A DNA stretch of 64,000 nucleotides from Planctomycetota bacterium (GCA_027493625.1 JAOSKM010000001.1:463489-527488), one strand, 5' to 3'; positions 44,768 through 53,929 are shown, counted from the first letter of the stretch. Numbers and translations are program-made. The notes: generated by a model from the sequence alone, not told the origin.

Positions 44768-45226
44768 ATGGACAACAATCGAACGTGCGAAACCTGCGGA
44801 CCACACGGCCTTAGAGTCGGCAAGGTCAACGGCGTGACTCAGGTGGAAGTGCCCCAAGACTTCGTCTCGGCCAAGCTCGGGAGCATGGACCGTCAGGTCG
44901 CACAAGCAGTATCATTTTTTGAAGGAGCACTTCGTATGCAACGAACTAATGGTAGAAGTTTGGGTCAATTTACTCTTGCTGACACCAGCGCTTCGGATGT
45001 CCTGCCCGGCGGCAATGTGCAAGGAATCCAGTTTGGTATCGTCGCGGTGAAGAGTACGGCGTATGCCGGGCGCTGTCCCGGCGATCCGTCCAAAGTAGTT
45101 ATCGTTATCAAGTCAACTTGGGTTGACGAGAACGGTGACCCGCAGAGTTTGGAAACCAGAAGCGAAGAGTGCTTTGACCCCGACACTGCATCAACGATGC
45201 TTCGACGCCTCAACGGCGGAAAGTAA
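44768..45226 (+). CDS. unknown protein in the capsid-like cluster
   Basis: 152 residues. N-terminal C-x2-C (TCETCGPHG) then a helical segment (SAKLGSMDRQVAQAVSFFEG) and a beta-rich C-terminal half. It lies 53 bases after the capsid-like gene in the same direction, ending 2 bases before the next start. Possible cargo or accessory, but its C-terminus (STMLRRLNGGK) is not a convincing encapsulin targeting peptide. Unrecognised. Confidence 0.6.
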   Translation: MDNNRTCETCGPHGLRVGKVNGVTQVEVPQDFVSAKLGSMDRQVAQAVSFFEGALRMQRTNGRSLGQFTLADTSASDVLPGGNVQGIQFGIVAVKSTAYAGRCPGDPSKVVIVIKSTWVDENGDPQSLETRSEECFDPDTASTMLRRLNGGK

Positions 45227-45228
45227 GA

Positions 45229-45876
45229 TTGGACCAGGAACCGGCGAATCAGAGGCGCAATGTCGTTAGGGTGGCCCTTTACACGGGGATGGCCCTGCTG
45301 TTCCTAGTGATACTCTACGTTGCTGATCGAGCGACTGGTGGAGACGTTGTTGGCCGTGTCCTGGGGCACAAGCAGCAGGATTCTTATGATGAATATTATG
45401 AAGGTGGATTCTCGATAGGAAAATGGCGAATCGCAGACCCCCAACCCAAAAAACAAACGCTTGGCTCAGCTTGGGAATATCTTGGCAATTCACTTGTTCC
45501 CACTTTGTATGCCCGAACTTGGTACGAAGATGGCTCGCTGGAGAGTGAGGCAACCGCATACGATGCACGAGGTTCCGAAGTTCCATTCCTTGATTCGACC
45601 ACCATCGATCCAACCGCACCACCAGCGACGCCAACATTCCCCAGAGTAGTCATGAAGAAGTGGTATCCCAGTGGAAACATCCAACGGCAAACCGAAATCC
45701 TGAATGGCGTCCCACGAACAATAAGGGAATGGCATGAGTCGGGTGAAATGATGCTTGAGGGGCAGTACGACGCCCAAGGCAAGCGACACGGATCGTGGAG
45801 GTTCTATACTTCCCCCGGCGCTGCTCCGAGCATCGAGGAGTACACCCATGGGGAGTACGTCAGTAAGCACGATTAG
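45229..45876 (+). CDS. membrane-anchored MORN-repeat-like protein
   Basis: 215 residues, TTG start 3 bases after the previous stop with GGCGGAAAG upstream. One membrane helix (about 12-32: VALYTGMALLFLVILYVAD). The C-terminal half has MORN-like motifs (MKKWYPSGNIQRQTEILNG, REWHESGEMMLEGQYDAQGK, HGSWRFY). Such proteins often bind membranes or partner proteins. Third gene of the capsid-like cluster; AT-rich for this genome. Confidence 0.68.
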   Translation: MDQEPANQRRNVVRVALYTGMALLFLVILYVADRATGGDVVGRVLGHKQQDSYDEYYEGGFSIGKWRIADPQPKKQTLGSAWEYLGNSLVPTLYARTWYEDGSLESEATAYDARGSEVPFLDSTTIDPTAPPATPTFPRVVMKKWYPSGNIQRQTEILNGVPRTIREWHESGEMMLEGQYDAQGKRHGSWRFYTSPGAAPSIEEYTHGEYVSKHD

Positions 45877-45936
45877 AGCGGCAATCCTGACTCAAATCTT
45901 CGAATATGGAGATCAAGCGCACCGGTTGGTTCGCGT

Positions 45937-46406
45937 CTACTCTTCTCTGAGCGCGCTGCGAATCGATTCGACGACATCCGCGCTATCGTAGACGATCTTC
46001 CCGGTGTACGAATCCACGAATGCTATCCATCCGGGCTCAGCAATTCGCGGATATTCCTTTCGCGCTCAATGCTGAAGTCGAACTTGCGTACCTCCAAATT
46101 CGAGGCGTTGCCCGGGTTGGGGTACGGCTCAGCCCTTGCTTCAGAGCCGGTAGTCTCAAGGATTTGGGGAATGTTTCCAGCCTCAACGTCAATGACGAAG
46201 TACCCCGTGGTTGAGTCGCACAGCTACTTGCCATGAACGCCGATCTGGTCACGCGAGCTGTCCTTTACCTCAATCGTTCGCTCCGGCAGGACGCAAAATT
46301 CCACGCGCTCCAGCGGCGGCGGTGCCGTGTTGGACTGGTCAGCGGCGGGCGGCGTCGCACAGCAGCCTGCTCCGATGAGCAGTACAGGGAGTGCGGCGAG
46401 TTTCAT
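45937..46406 (-). pseudogene. decayed lipoprotein gene
   Basis: ATG at 46406 begins MKLAALPVLLIGAGCC with lipobox IGAGC. An in-frame TAG at 46224-46226 interrupts it, but the same frame continues (LCDSTTGYFVIDVEAGNIPQ to RNIRELLS), then a frameshift near 46025-46035 joins EPGWIAFVDSYTGKIVYDSA to the stop at 45937. Together about 155 residues, so one stop plus one frameshift have broken an ordinary lipoprotein gene. Confidence 0.65.
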
Positions 46407-46420
46407 TCGTACTTCCACGG

Positions 46421-46462
46421 TCCGAAAACGAGGACAGTCCCGACCTTTCGGGACAGTCCCCT
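46421..46462. repeat. GGGGACTGTCCCC-family palindrome, inverted
   Basis: CCGAAAACGAGGACAGTCCC then GACCTTTCGGGACAGTCCCC. Same family as 28652 and 34216, between the decayed lipoprotein gene and the hydrolase gene. Confidence 0.72.
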
Positions 46463-46469
46463 TTCCCCG

Positions 46470-47882
46470 TTACTTGCGTTCAATGGTGGCCTTGCCTTCG
46501 CTGGTCGTCTTCAGGCTGTCGCCCTGCAGCCACTTCTTGGCTTCTTCGTCAGCCTTCAGTGTGGCGTTCCAGAACATCAGGCTGCTGGTCTTCACCCACT
46601 CCGCACTGGGGCTGGCGGGCTGCTGCTGGCCGCCGCGGCCCATGCGCGGCTGGGCGCCGCCGAATGTCCAGTTGCTGGCGCCCTCGATGTACACGTGGTA
46701 CTTGCTCCCTTCCGGGGCAAGCTCGAAGGGCTGCTTCTTCCACTTGGCGTCCTGGCCTTCGCCGGTGGTGTCGTCGCTGCCGGTCATGGTCATCATCGGC
46801 AGCGCCAGGGTCTTGAAGCTCTCCTTGGTCAGGCCGCCCTGGTCCGCGCCGGCCGGGCTGAGCGCCAGGATCGACTTCACCCGCTTGTCCAGCAGGTTCT
46901 GCGACTTCAGCTCTTTGCTCTCGGTGCCGTCTTCGGCCTTCACGGTTTCCTCGACGTTCACGCTCGCGCCGCCGATCAGCTCGGCCGTGTAGGCGCCCGC
47001 GTTGTGGCCGGCGACGCCGATCTTTTCGAGGTCCAGCTTATCCTTCAGGCGCGGCTCGGCCTCAATCAGTGCCTTGGCGCTGTCGAGGATCAGCTTGAGG
47101 TCCGCCACGCGGTCGATGCCGACCTTGGCGTCCAGCGGCGCGGGCGCGAACCCGCGTCCACGGCCCTGGCCGCGACCCTGCCCACGGCCGGGCTGGGGCT
47201 GCGCCGGCTCGGCGGGATCTTCGATGAAGCTGTCGAGTGAATCACCCAGCATGTCGAAGTCGTCCTCACCGGGCTTGTTCGGCTCTTCCTTGGGCTTCTC
47301 GGGCTGCTCCGGCTGCTGGCCGCGACCGCCGCGGCCCCCGCGACCACCGAAGGCCGCCATTTCTTCCTTGGTCAGGAAGCCGTCGCTGTCGGAATCCAGC
47401 ATCTCAAAGAAGGCCTGCATCTGCTCCGGCAGTTCTTCCTTGCTGAGCTTGCCGTCTTTGTCCTTGTCGTACTGCTCGAACATCTGGTCGGCGTTCATGC
47501 CGCCGCGGCGCTGGCGGGCGTCCGCGTGGTTGGGCACCAGCACCACGAAACCGTGGGCGGCCCAGTACTGCGGCATGGTGAGCGAGCGGTCATTGCTGCT
47601 GCCGGCGCTGTGGCTGAACAGGATCACCGGGTACTTGCCGGCTTCTTCGGGGAAGATCGCCGCGAGGCTTAGCTCTTTGTTGCGAGCCGCATCCTTGAGC
47701 TTGAGTGCGCTGACCGTGACGATCTTGAACTTGCCCTCAGGCGCCTTGTTGGGGTCAGCAGCCGGCTTGGCCTCGCCTTCGGCAGTCTTGGGGGCGGGCT
47801 CCGGCTTGGCATCCTGCGCCAGCGACATTGAGCCAATGATCAGCGTGGCAAAGGCCACCGCCGCTACACGCGTCCAGAACAT
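46470..47882 (-). CDS. secreted alpha/beta-hydrolase-like protein with inserted EF-hands
   Basis: 470 residues with signal peptide (cleaved about AQ23). Hydrolase core: VILFSHSAGSSNDRS (oxyanion region, about 85-100), nucleophile elbow GHNAGAYTA (292-300) and later MTMTGSDDT. At the elbow the usual Ser is N294 (G-H-N-A-G), so esterase activity is doubtful. Between strands an insertion carries two EF-hands: D139-KDKDGKLSKE-E150 and D163-SDSDGFLTKE-E174, plus RGG-rich linkers. Chlorophyllase/PAF-acetylhydrolase-like core; calcium-binding is inferred. AGGAG precedes the ATG. Confidence 0.78.
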   Translation of the reverse strand: MFWTRVAAVAFATLIIGSMSLAQDAKPEPAPKTAEGEAKPAADPNKAPEGKFKIVTVSALKLKDAARNKELSLAAIFPEEAGKYPVILFSHSAGSSNDRSLTMPQYWAAHGFVVLVPNHADARQRRGGMNADQMFEQYDKDKDGKLSKEELPEQMQAFFEMLDSDSDGFLTKEEMAAFGGRGGRGGRGQQPEQPEKPKEEPNKPGEDDFDMLGDSLDSFIEDPAEPAQPQPGRGQGRGQGRGRGFAPAPLDAKVGIDRVADLKLILDSAKALIEAEPRLKDKLDLEKIGVAGHNAGAYTAELIGGASVNVEETVKAEDGTESKELKSQNLLDKRVKSILALSPAGADQGGLTKESFKTLALPMMTMTGSDDTTGEGQDAKWKKQPFELAPEGSKYHVYIEGASNWTFGGAQPRMGRGGQQQPASPSAEWVKTSSLMFWNATLKADEEAKKWLQGDSLKTTSEGKATIERK

Positions 47883-48004
47883 TCGCGTCTCCTGTGTCAG
47901 TTAAAGGAGCGTCCGCACGGGCGCCCCGGGTTTGCACTAGAGACCCGCTCACCAGTGAATCGGTTCCGCACTCGGCGAATTTAAATGCGCCCTGCTCGCA
48001 CAGC

Positions 48005-48034
48005 AAAAACCCCCGGCGGGGCCGGGGTTTTTTT
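48005..48034 (-). terminator. terminator of the selenoprotein gene
   Basis: 7-bp stem CCCCGGC / GCCGGGG with 3-base loop, flanked by A-runs and T-runs on both sides, 6 bases after the stop at 48040; works in both directions. Confidence 0.85.
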
Positions 48035-48039
48035 GAGGC

Positions 48040-49116
48040 TTACTTGCCCTCTGCGGGTTTTTCTTCCGGTTTGCTCTCTTCCGCCGGTTTGGTTTCCTCG
48101 GGCAGCAGGCCCTCGAAAATCTTGATCAGCTCGTTGGCGTTGTCGCCGGCGCCGGTGCCCTTGAATTTCGCGGCGAACGCGCGGTACTCGGTGAGGCACT
48201 TCCTGCGGAATTCGGTGACCTTCTCGGCGTCGGTGTCGTCAACATCCTGAAACACCACGTCAAGCGACAGCATGAGTTTCAGCAGTTCGCGCCGGGCGGC
48301 GATCTCGGCCTGGACCTCCTTGCTGTCGGCCAGCTTCTTCAGGCGTTCCGGGGCTTCCTCGGCGTCGTCGAGGCCTTTGTACTTCGTGGCCAGCTCATCC
48401 CAGCAGCGCATTGCCACGCGGTAATTCTTCATCACCTCGGCGGTCTCGGCGCGCACGGTCAGGGTGCCGAGGCGATCGTCGATGCGCTCCATGATGTAAT
48501 TGGCGTCCTCTTCGGCGGTCTCGTCTTCCGTGTTGTCGTAGACGGTTTCGGCCAGCTTGTAGGCTTCAGCGTATTTGCCCTCGCCGAACGCCCTGGCGGC
48601 GGCTTCCACTTCCTTGTGCACGGCCGCCTTGCCCAGGCCCGGGTACTTCACCTTGGCGAGTTCGGTCTCGATTGCCTTGTCGTACTCGCCGCGGCCTGAG
48701 AACACGATCTTGCCGTCAACGCCGACGACCCAGACGTGCGGCAGCACGGGCGCCTCGTAACCGGCCTCCCAGAAGCTGTCCATGGCCAGCGGGTACTTGA
48801 TGCTGTTCTTGGTTACGATCTCTTCGATTTCCTCGAGCTGGTGCACCTGCGCATAGAGCGTCACGACGTGCACGCCGGGCTTGGCGGCCAGCTCGTTCAT
48901 GTGCGGCAACTGCCGCATGCAGGGCCCTCAGTTCTTACCCCAGGCCTTGATCACCACCACGTCGCCCTGCAGCTCTTTGAAGCTTTCGAAGGCGGGCGGA
49001 TTGATCCAGTTGCGCGGCGTAAAATCACGTACTTCGTCACCGACCGTCAAACCCTGCGCGAACGCCGGCGCAACGCAAGCAGCCAGCAGCGCGCCAAGCA
49101 GCATCTTCTTCAACAT
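48040..49116 (-). CDS. thioredoxin-fold selenoprotein with in-frame UGA (Sec63)
   Basis: 358 residues from ATG at 49116 (AGGAGAA upstream) if TGA at 48928-48930 is read as selenocysteine. Signal peptide MLKKMLLGALLAACVAPAFAQ, then GDEVRDFTP, VVVIKAWGKN-U63-G-P-C66-MRQLPHMNELA, the redox-active site of a TlpA/AhpC-type thioredoxin fold with the first Cys replaced by the UGA codon. After the stop-like TGA the same frame continues 295 residues (VVTLYAQ, PLAMDSFWEAGYEAPVLPHVWVVG, a helical C-terminal region). The frame and both flanks are conserved thioredoxin features, so the UGA is not a normal stop. Requires a SelA/B/C/D system in the genome. Confidence 0.85.
48902..48930 (-). promoter_or_regulatory. 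UGA codon and SECIS-like hairpin
   Basis: Minus strand: TGA (48930-48928), 10 bases, then TGCGGC-AGTT-GCCGCA (48917-48902). A 6-bp stem with a 4-base loop that has G in its second position, and 16 bases from UGA to the loop, within the range of bacterial SECIS elements bound by SelB. Confidence 0.7.
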
Positions 49117-49358
49117 GCAAGTTCTCCTGTACGGGGCCGCACCGGCCCTTTGACCCAAGCCTTTTACGTTAGTTCGGGCGCGAATGGATGGGAATATTGG
49201 GGTTTGGCGGTGTCCGGGCGGCAGTAGGCAGTGGGCAGGCATGAGCCTGATACGGGCCTTGCAGCTACTCCCGCCTCATGCCGCACGCTTTGCACCCATG
49301 ATTCGGAAAGCGTCGCTCTCTTCTTACGCGATCGTCCGCAGGGCACTAATCTCTTCTC

Positions 49359-50594
49359 ATGGCCAAAGGTCGCGTGCTGCACATCCTTTCCCAGCGGCCG
49401 CTGCTTACCGGCAGCGGGGTTACGCTGGACGCCATCGTGCGCCATGCTGCGAGCGCGGGCTGGGAACAGCGCGTGGTGGTGGGCGTACCCCACGGGGAAC
49501 GGCCGACGGTGGGGGAGCTGCCGGCGGAGCACATCCACCCGCTGCACTTCGGCAACGAGAAACTGACGTTTGCCGTGCCGGGCATGAGCGACGTGATGCC
49601 CTACGAAAGCAGCGTGTTCAGCAAGCTGTCGCCGCGGCAGATCGAGAGCTACCTGGGCGCCTGGCGCGAACACCTGGATGACGTGCTTGGCAAGTTTCAG
49701 CCAGATGTGATCCACGCCCACCACGCATGGCTGCTGGCTTCGATGCTGAAGGACCTGGCGCCTTCCGTGCCGGTGCTGGTCCACGGCCACGGCACAGATC
49801 TGCGCCAGCTTGAGCTCTGCAGGCACCTGGCCGAGGAGGTGCGATTGGGCGTGCGCCGCAATGAGCGTTTCGCCGTGCTGCACAGCGAACACGCGGAGGC
49901 CTACGGCACGCGGCTCGAGCTGGAGCAGCAGCGCCTGCACGTGATCGGCGCCGGCTATCGCGAAGAGATCTTCCACAGTGGGGGACGCAACCATCACAGC
50001 GGCCCGACCATCCTGTACGCGGGCAAGTACAGCCACGCCAAGGGCCTGCCCTGGCTGCTGGATGCCGTGGAGCGCCTCAGTGTGCTGCTGCCTGAGGTGA
50101 GACTGCACGTGGCAGGCACCGGCAGCGGCCAGGAGGCCGAGCTGCTGCGCGCCCGCATGGAGGGCATGGCGTGCGTGAAACTGCACGGCCAGCTTGACCA
50201 GAAACAACTGGCTGAACTGATGCGCAACACCAGCGTGTTTGTGCTGCCCAGCTTCTACGAGGGCCTACCGCTGGTGCTGGTGGAGGCTGTGGCCTGTGGC
50301 TGCCGGCTGGTGGCCACGGATACGCCGGGCGTAGTGCATGACCTCGCGCCGCAGCTGGGCGAGGCGATCGAGCTGGTGAAGCTGCCCAGGCTGGAAGGCC
50401 CCGACACGCCGGTGCAGGCCGACCTGCCAAGGTTCACCGACGAGCTGGAGGCCGCGCTGCACCGCGCCCTGCACAAGGGCCCCCTGCCCGACGACCTGGA
50501 GCTGAAGCCGTTCACCTGGAACGCCGTGTTCCAAAGAGTGGAAGACATCTGGCTGGAACTGAAGACCCGGTCGCTGCCGGCCGGTTTGGATTGA
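49359..50594 (+). CDS. GT4-family glycosyltransferase
   Basis: 411 residues with the GT-B fold: N-terminal domain HILSQRPLLTGSGVT, DVIHAHHAWLLASML, and C-terminal donor-binding domain (ILYAGKYSHAKGLPWLLDAV, LHVAGTGSG, VFVLPSFYEGLPLVLVEAVACG). It transfers an activated sugar to an unknown acceptor, possibly a cell-surface glycan. Single gene. Confidence 0.85.
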   Translation: MAKGRVLHILSQRPLLTGSGVTLDAIVRHAASAGWEQRVVVGVPHGERPTVGELPAEHIHPLHFGNEKLTFAVPGMSDVMPYESSVFSKLSPRQIESYLGAWREHLDDVLGKFQPDVIHAHHAWLLASMLKDLAPSVPVLVHGHGTDLRQLELCRHLAEEVRLGVRRNERFAVLHSEHAEAYGTRLELEQQRLHVIGAGYREEIFHSGGRNHHSGPTILYAGKYSHAKGLPWLLDAVERLSVLLPEVRLHVAGTGSGQEAELLRARMEGMACVKLHGQLDQKQLAELMRNTSVFVLPSFYEGLPLVLVEAVACGCRLVATDTPGVVHDLAPQLGEAIELVKLPRLEGPDTPVQADLPRFTDELEAALHRALHKGPLPDDLELKPFTWNAVFQRVEDIWLELKTRSLPAGLD

Positions 50595-50681
50595 CACCAC
50601 GGAATAGATCGCACTCGTTTCCGCGTTGCGGCCTTGAAACCCGTTCGTACATATGAATCCATCCCTGACCAAGGAGAACAC

Positions 50682-52244
50682 GTGGCCAAGGCCAGGCACG
50701 ACGAACACCCCAGGAAAAGCAAGCGCGACAAAATCGTCGTGCGCCGCGCCACTTTCAACGACATGGACGCCCTGGTCGCCCTCAACAGGGCTGCTTACCC
50801 GACACTGGCCGAAGACGGCGTGGTCTGGAACCGCCGCAATCTCGAATCCCACCTGCGCACCTTCCCCGAAGGACAGGGCCTGGTAGAGGTCAACGGCCGC
50901 ATTGTGGCCTCCTGCAGCAGCCTGGTGGTCAGCCTGGGGCGCAACCCGTACCGCGACCATACCTGGAGCGGCATCACCGACGGCGGCATGTTCTACAACC
51001 ACGACCCCTACGGCGACACGCTGTACGGCGCGGACGTCAACGTGCACCCGGACTACCGCGGGCGCGGCCTGGCCCAGAAGCTCTATGATTTCCGGCGCGA
51101 GCTGTGCAAGCACCTGAACCTGCGGCGCATCGTGCTGGGCGGCCGTCTGTTCAGCTATCACGAGTACGCCGAGCGCATGAGCGCCGAGGAGTACGCCCGC
51201 AAGGTCGAGGCCGGCGAGTACAAAGACCCTGTGCTGAGCTTCCAGCTGAAGCAGGGCTTCACGCTGAAGAAGGTGATGCCGCAGTACCTGGCGGATCCGC
51301 TTTCGCGCAACTTCGCGACCTTCCTTGAGTGGCTGAACCCGGACTACGTGGCGCGCCTGCGTAAGCCGCGGGCGATACGGGTTTCCACGGTGCAGTACCA
51401 GATGCGCAAGGTGACCAGCTTTGAGGGTTTCGCGCAGCACATCAGGTACTTCGTGGACGTGGCCAAGGAGTACGACAGCGACTTCGTGCTGTTCCCCGAA
51501 CTGCTGACCGCGCAGCTGATGAGCTATCTGAAGACCAAGACGCCGCTCGAGGCGATCCGCAAGCTCACCACCCTGACACCCAAGGTCGATGAGCTGTTCG
51601 ACAGGCTCGCCCGCGAGTTCCAGATCTGCATCATTGGCGGCACCCACCCGATCAAGTCCGGCAAGTTCATCGAGAACGTGGCCACGTTGTACCTGCCAGA
51701 CGGAACCAAGCATCGCCAGCCCAAGATTCACATCACGCCCAACGAGCGCCGCGCCTGGGGCATTGAGGGGGGCAGCACGCTGAAGGTGTTCGACACACCC
51801 AAGGCGCGGGTGGGCATCCTGGTCTGCTACGACAGCGAGTTCCCTGAGGCTTCGCGCTACCTGACTGACAACGGCGCCGAGGTGATCTTCGTGCCCTTCT
51901 GCACGGACGACCGCCAGGCCTACCTGCGCGTGCGCTATTGCTGCCAGGCGCGCGCCGTAGAGAACCAGGTGTACGTGGTCATGAGCGGCACGGTGGGGAA
52001 CCTGCCGGACGTCGAAAACATGGACATCCAGTACGCCCAGAGCTGCGTGCTTTCGCCCAGCGATTTCGAGTTCGCGCGCGACGGCATCTTGGCTGAAGCC
52101 ATGCCGAACATCGAAACTGTGATCACCACCGACCTCGACTTCGAGGCGCTGCAGGAGGCGATCAACTCCGGCTCGGTCAGGCAGCGGCGCGACCGGAGAC
52201 CGGACCTGTTCCGCTTCACGGCCAGCCTGCCCGACGGCGAGTAG
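50682..52244 (+). CDS. GNAT acetyltransferase-nitrilase fusion (YhcX-like)
   Basis: 520 residues from GTG at 50682 (AAGGAGAA upstream). Residues about 18-190: GNAT domain with acetyl-CoA motif VHPDYRGRGLAQKLYDF. Residues about 225-505: nitrilase-fold amidohydrolase with catalytic Glu (FVLFPELL), Lys (QPKIHIT) and Cys (ILVCYDSEFPEASR). Similar fused proteins are known (B. subtilis YhcX type). Cytosolic; substrate unknown. Confidence 0.88.
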   Translation: MAKARHDEHPRKSKRDKIVVRRATFNDMDALVALNRAAYPTLAEDGVVWNRRNLESHLRTFPEGQGLVEVNGRIVASCSSLVVSLGRNPYRDHTWSGITDGGMFYNHDPYGDTLYGADVNVHPDYRGRGLAQKLYDFRRELCKHLNLRRIVLGGRLFSYHEYAERMSAEEYARKVEAGEYKDPVLSFQLKQGFTLKKVMPQYLADPLSRNFATFLEWLNPDYVARLRKPRAIRVSTVQYQMRKVTSFEGFAQHIRYFVDVAKEYDSDFVLFPELLTAQLMSYLKTKTPLEAIRKLTTLTPKVDELFDRLAREFQICIIGGTHPIKSGKFIENVATLYLPDGTKHRQPKIHITPNERRAWGIEGGSTLKVFDTPKARVGILVCYDSEFPEASRYLTDNGAEVIFVPFCTDDRQAYLRVRYCCQARAVENQVYVVMSGTVGNLPDVENMDIQYAQSCVLSPSDFEFARDGILAEAMPNIETVITTDLDFEALQEAINSGSVRQRRDRRPDLFRFTASLPDGE

Positions 52245-52446
52245 TCTCCGTCGCGAGGAAAGCCAGTCCGCCTCCGAATGTTGCAACGCCTGAAAGCCTG
52301 CCCCGGCTACGGATGCCGGGTTGGGGCAAGCGCGTTGTCACTTGCAACAGCGCGACTACCCACCTGCGGACACGAAAACCGGAAACCCATCGGTTGTGAG
52401 TTGGATGTCCCGAGCCATCGGCTCATTCTTTCACCAAGGAGGGCAC

Positions 52447-53856
52447 ATGATTCCCCTGAACAAACGCTTGATCGCCTGCGGCGTGCTCGGCTTAGCGGCC
52501 GTAGCGGCAGGCATCATCGCCTTTTCGTCCGTGGAAGGGCAGGACGGCGCGCGCGGCAAGACCAGTTACGCGCCCGTGCAGGAAGAGGATTTCAACGCGG
52601 TCGTGAAGCGCATGTCCGAGGCCAAGCCGGCCGTGATGAAGAAGCAGATGGACCTGCTGAACCAGCGCTACGACCTGTCCGACAAGCCCGGCCAGGCCAA
52701 AATGTCGCGCGGCAAGCCGGTGCAGGCGGGCGTGCGGGTGAAGCTGCCCAACGGCGTGACCTGGGAGCAGCTGGCGAACATGTCTCCCGAGGAGATCCAG
52801 CAGAAGGGGCTGTTCCCCAAGGGCTTCCTGCCGCTGCCGCACCCCAATCATATGGAAGGCGGCATGGTGTTCCCGCAGGTGCACATCGACGAGATCAAGA
52901 AGCAGGAAGGCCGCGACCTCACCCGCTTCGACCTGGACTTCGACCTGCCGCAGCACCTGATCGCTGAATTCCCGGCCGCCATCTACCTCACCACGCGTCC
53001 CGACCTGGGCGACGTCAGCCAGGGCAAGCTGGTGACGATCGACAACTACTACGAGCTGTTCAACGGCGTGCTCAACCCCAAGCAGCTGGAGGGCCTGCGC
53101 CTGCTGGTGACGCCCTTCCCGCAGCAGCAGTTCAACGCCACCCACGACCGCCGCAGCCTGAAGGCCAGCCTGGGCGTGACCTGCTTCGACTGCCACACCA
53201 ACGGCCACACCAACGCGGCCACCCACCTGGTGGGGGACATCCGCCCGCAGCAGTACCGTCATCGCATCGACGTGCCGACCCTGCGCGGCGTGAACATCCA
53301 GCGCCTGTTCGGTTCCCAGCGGGCGATGAAGACCATTGAGGACTTCACCGAGTTCGAGCAGCGCGCCGCCTACTTCGACGGCGACCCGGTCATCGCGACC
53401 AAGAAGGGCGTCAACCCCGTGGAACGCGGCAGCCAGGCGCACTTCATGGCCGAGTTCCAGGCCCTGCTGGACTTTCCGCCCGCACCCAAGTTGCGCTGGG
53501 ACGGCAAGCTGGACCCGGCCAGGGCCACGGAAAGCGAGTTGCGCGGCCAGGACGTGTTCTTCAACAGGGGCCAATGCGCGACATGCCACACCGCGCCCTA
53601 CTACACCGACAACCTGATGCACAACCTGCAGGTCGAGCGCTTCTTCAAGGAACAGGACGTCAACGGGCGCTGGGCCAGCGCGGACGGGCCGATCAAGACC
53701 TTCCCGCTGCGCGGCATCAAGGACTCGCCGCCGTACCTGCACGACGGCCGCCTGCTGACACTGGAGGACACGGTCGAGTTCTTCAACCTGGTCCTCGAGC
53801 TGAAGCTGACCGACCAGGAGAAGAAGGACCTGGTGGCTTTCCTGCTCACGCTGTAA
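52447..53856 (+). CDS. exported di-haem c-type cytochrome (cytochrome c peroxidase-like)
   Basis: 469 residues from ATG at 52447 after AAGGAGG. N-terminal signal-anchor (LIACGVLGLAAVAAGIIAFSS). Two haem-binding CXXCH motifs: C-F-D-C-H (about residue 248) and C-A-T-C-H (about 379). The C-terminal ISP-like GIKDSPPYLHDGRLLTLEDTVEFF is typical of the MauG/CcpA peroxidase group. It probably reduces H2O2 or modifies a partner protein in the periplasm; the substrate is not known. Confidence 0.85.
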   Translation: MIPLNKRLIACGVLGLAAVAAGIIAFSSVEGQDGARGKTSYAPVQEEDFNAVVKRMSEAKPAVMKKQMDLLNQRYDLSDKPGQAKMSRGKPVQAGVRVKLPNGVTWEQLANMSPEEIQQKGLFPKGFLPLPHPNHMEGGMVFPQVHIDEIKKQEGRDLTRFDLDFDLPQHLIAEFPAAIYLTTRPDLGDVSQGKLVTIDNYYELFNGVLNPKQLEGLRLLVTPFPQQQFNATHDRRSLKASLGVTCFDCHTNGHTNAATHLVGDIRPQQYRHRIDVPTLRGVNIQRLFGSQRAMKTIEDFTEFEQRAAYFDGDPVIATKKGVNPVERGSQAHFMAEFQALLDFPPAPKLRWDGKLDPARATESELRGQDVFFNRGQCATCHTAPYYTDNLMHNLQVERFFKEQDVNGRWASADGPIKTFPLRGIKDSPPYLHDGRLLTLEDTVEFFNLVLELKLTDQEKKDLVAFLLTL

Positions 53857-53868
53857 CCGCAAATCCAG

Positions 53869-53900
53869 CACACGGCCCGGGGTTCGCCCCGGGCCGTGTG
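53869..53900 (+). terminator. terminator after the di-haem cytochrome gene
   Basis: 14-bp perfect stem CACACGGCCCGGGG / CCCCGGGCCGTGTG with TTCG loop. Confidence 0.85.
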
Positions 53901-53929
53901 CTCTTCCCGGGCGGGCGCGAAACCTGGGT

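Noticed and set aside
43640-45876. Prophage remnant
   Set aside because: No terminase, portal, protease, tail, lysis or integrase gene in at least 10 kb on either side; only the capsid-like gene remains, so it is listed as a candidate shell instead.
46224-46226. TAG as recoded (pyrrolysine or readthrough) codon
   Set aside because: The same gene also has a frameshift about 200 bases further, which points to decay rather than recoding.
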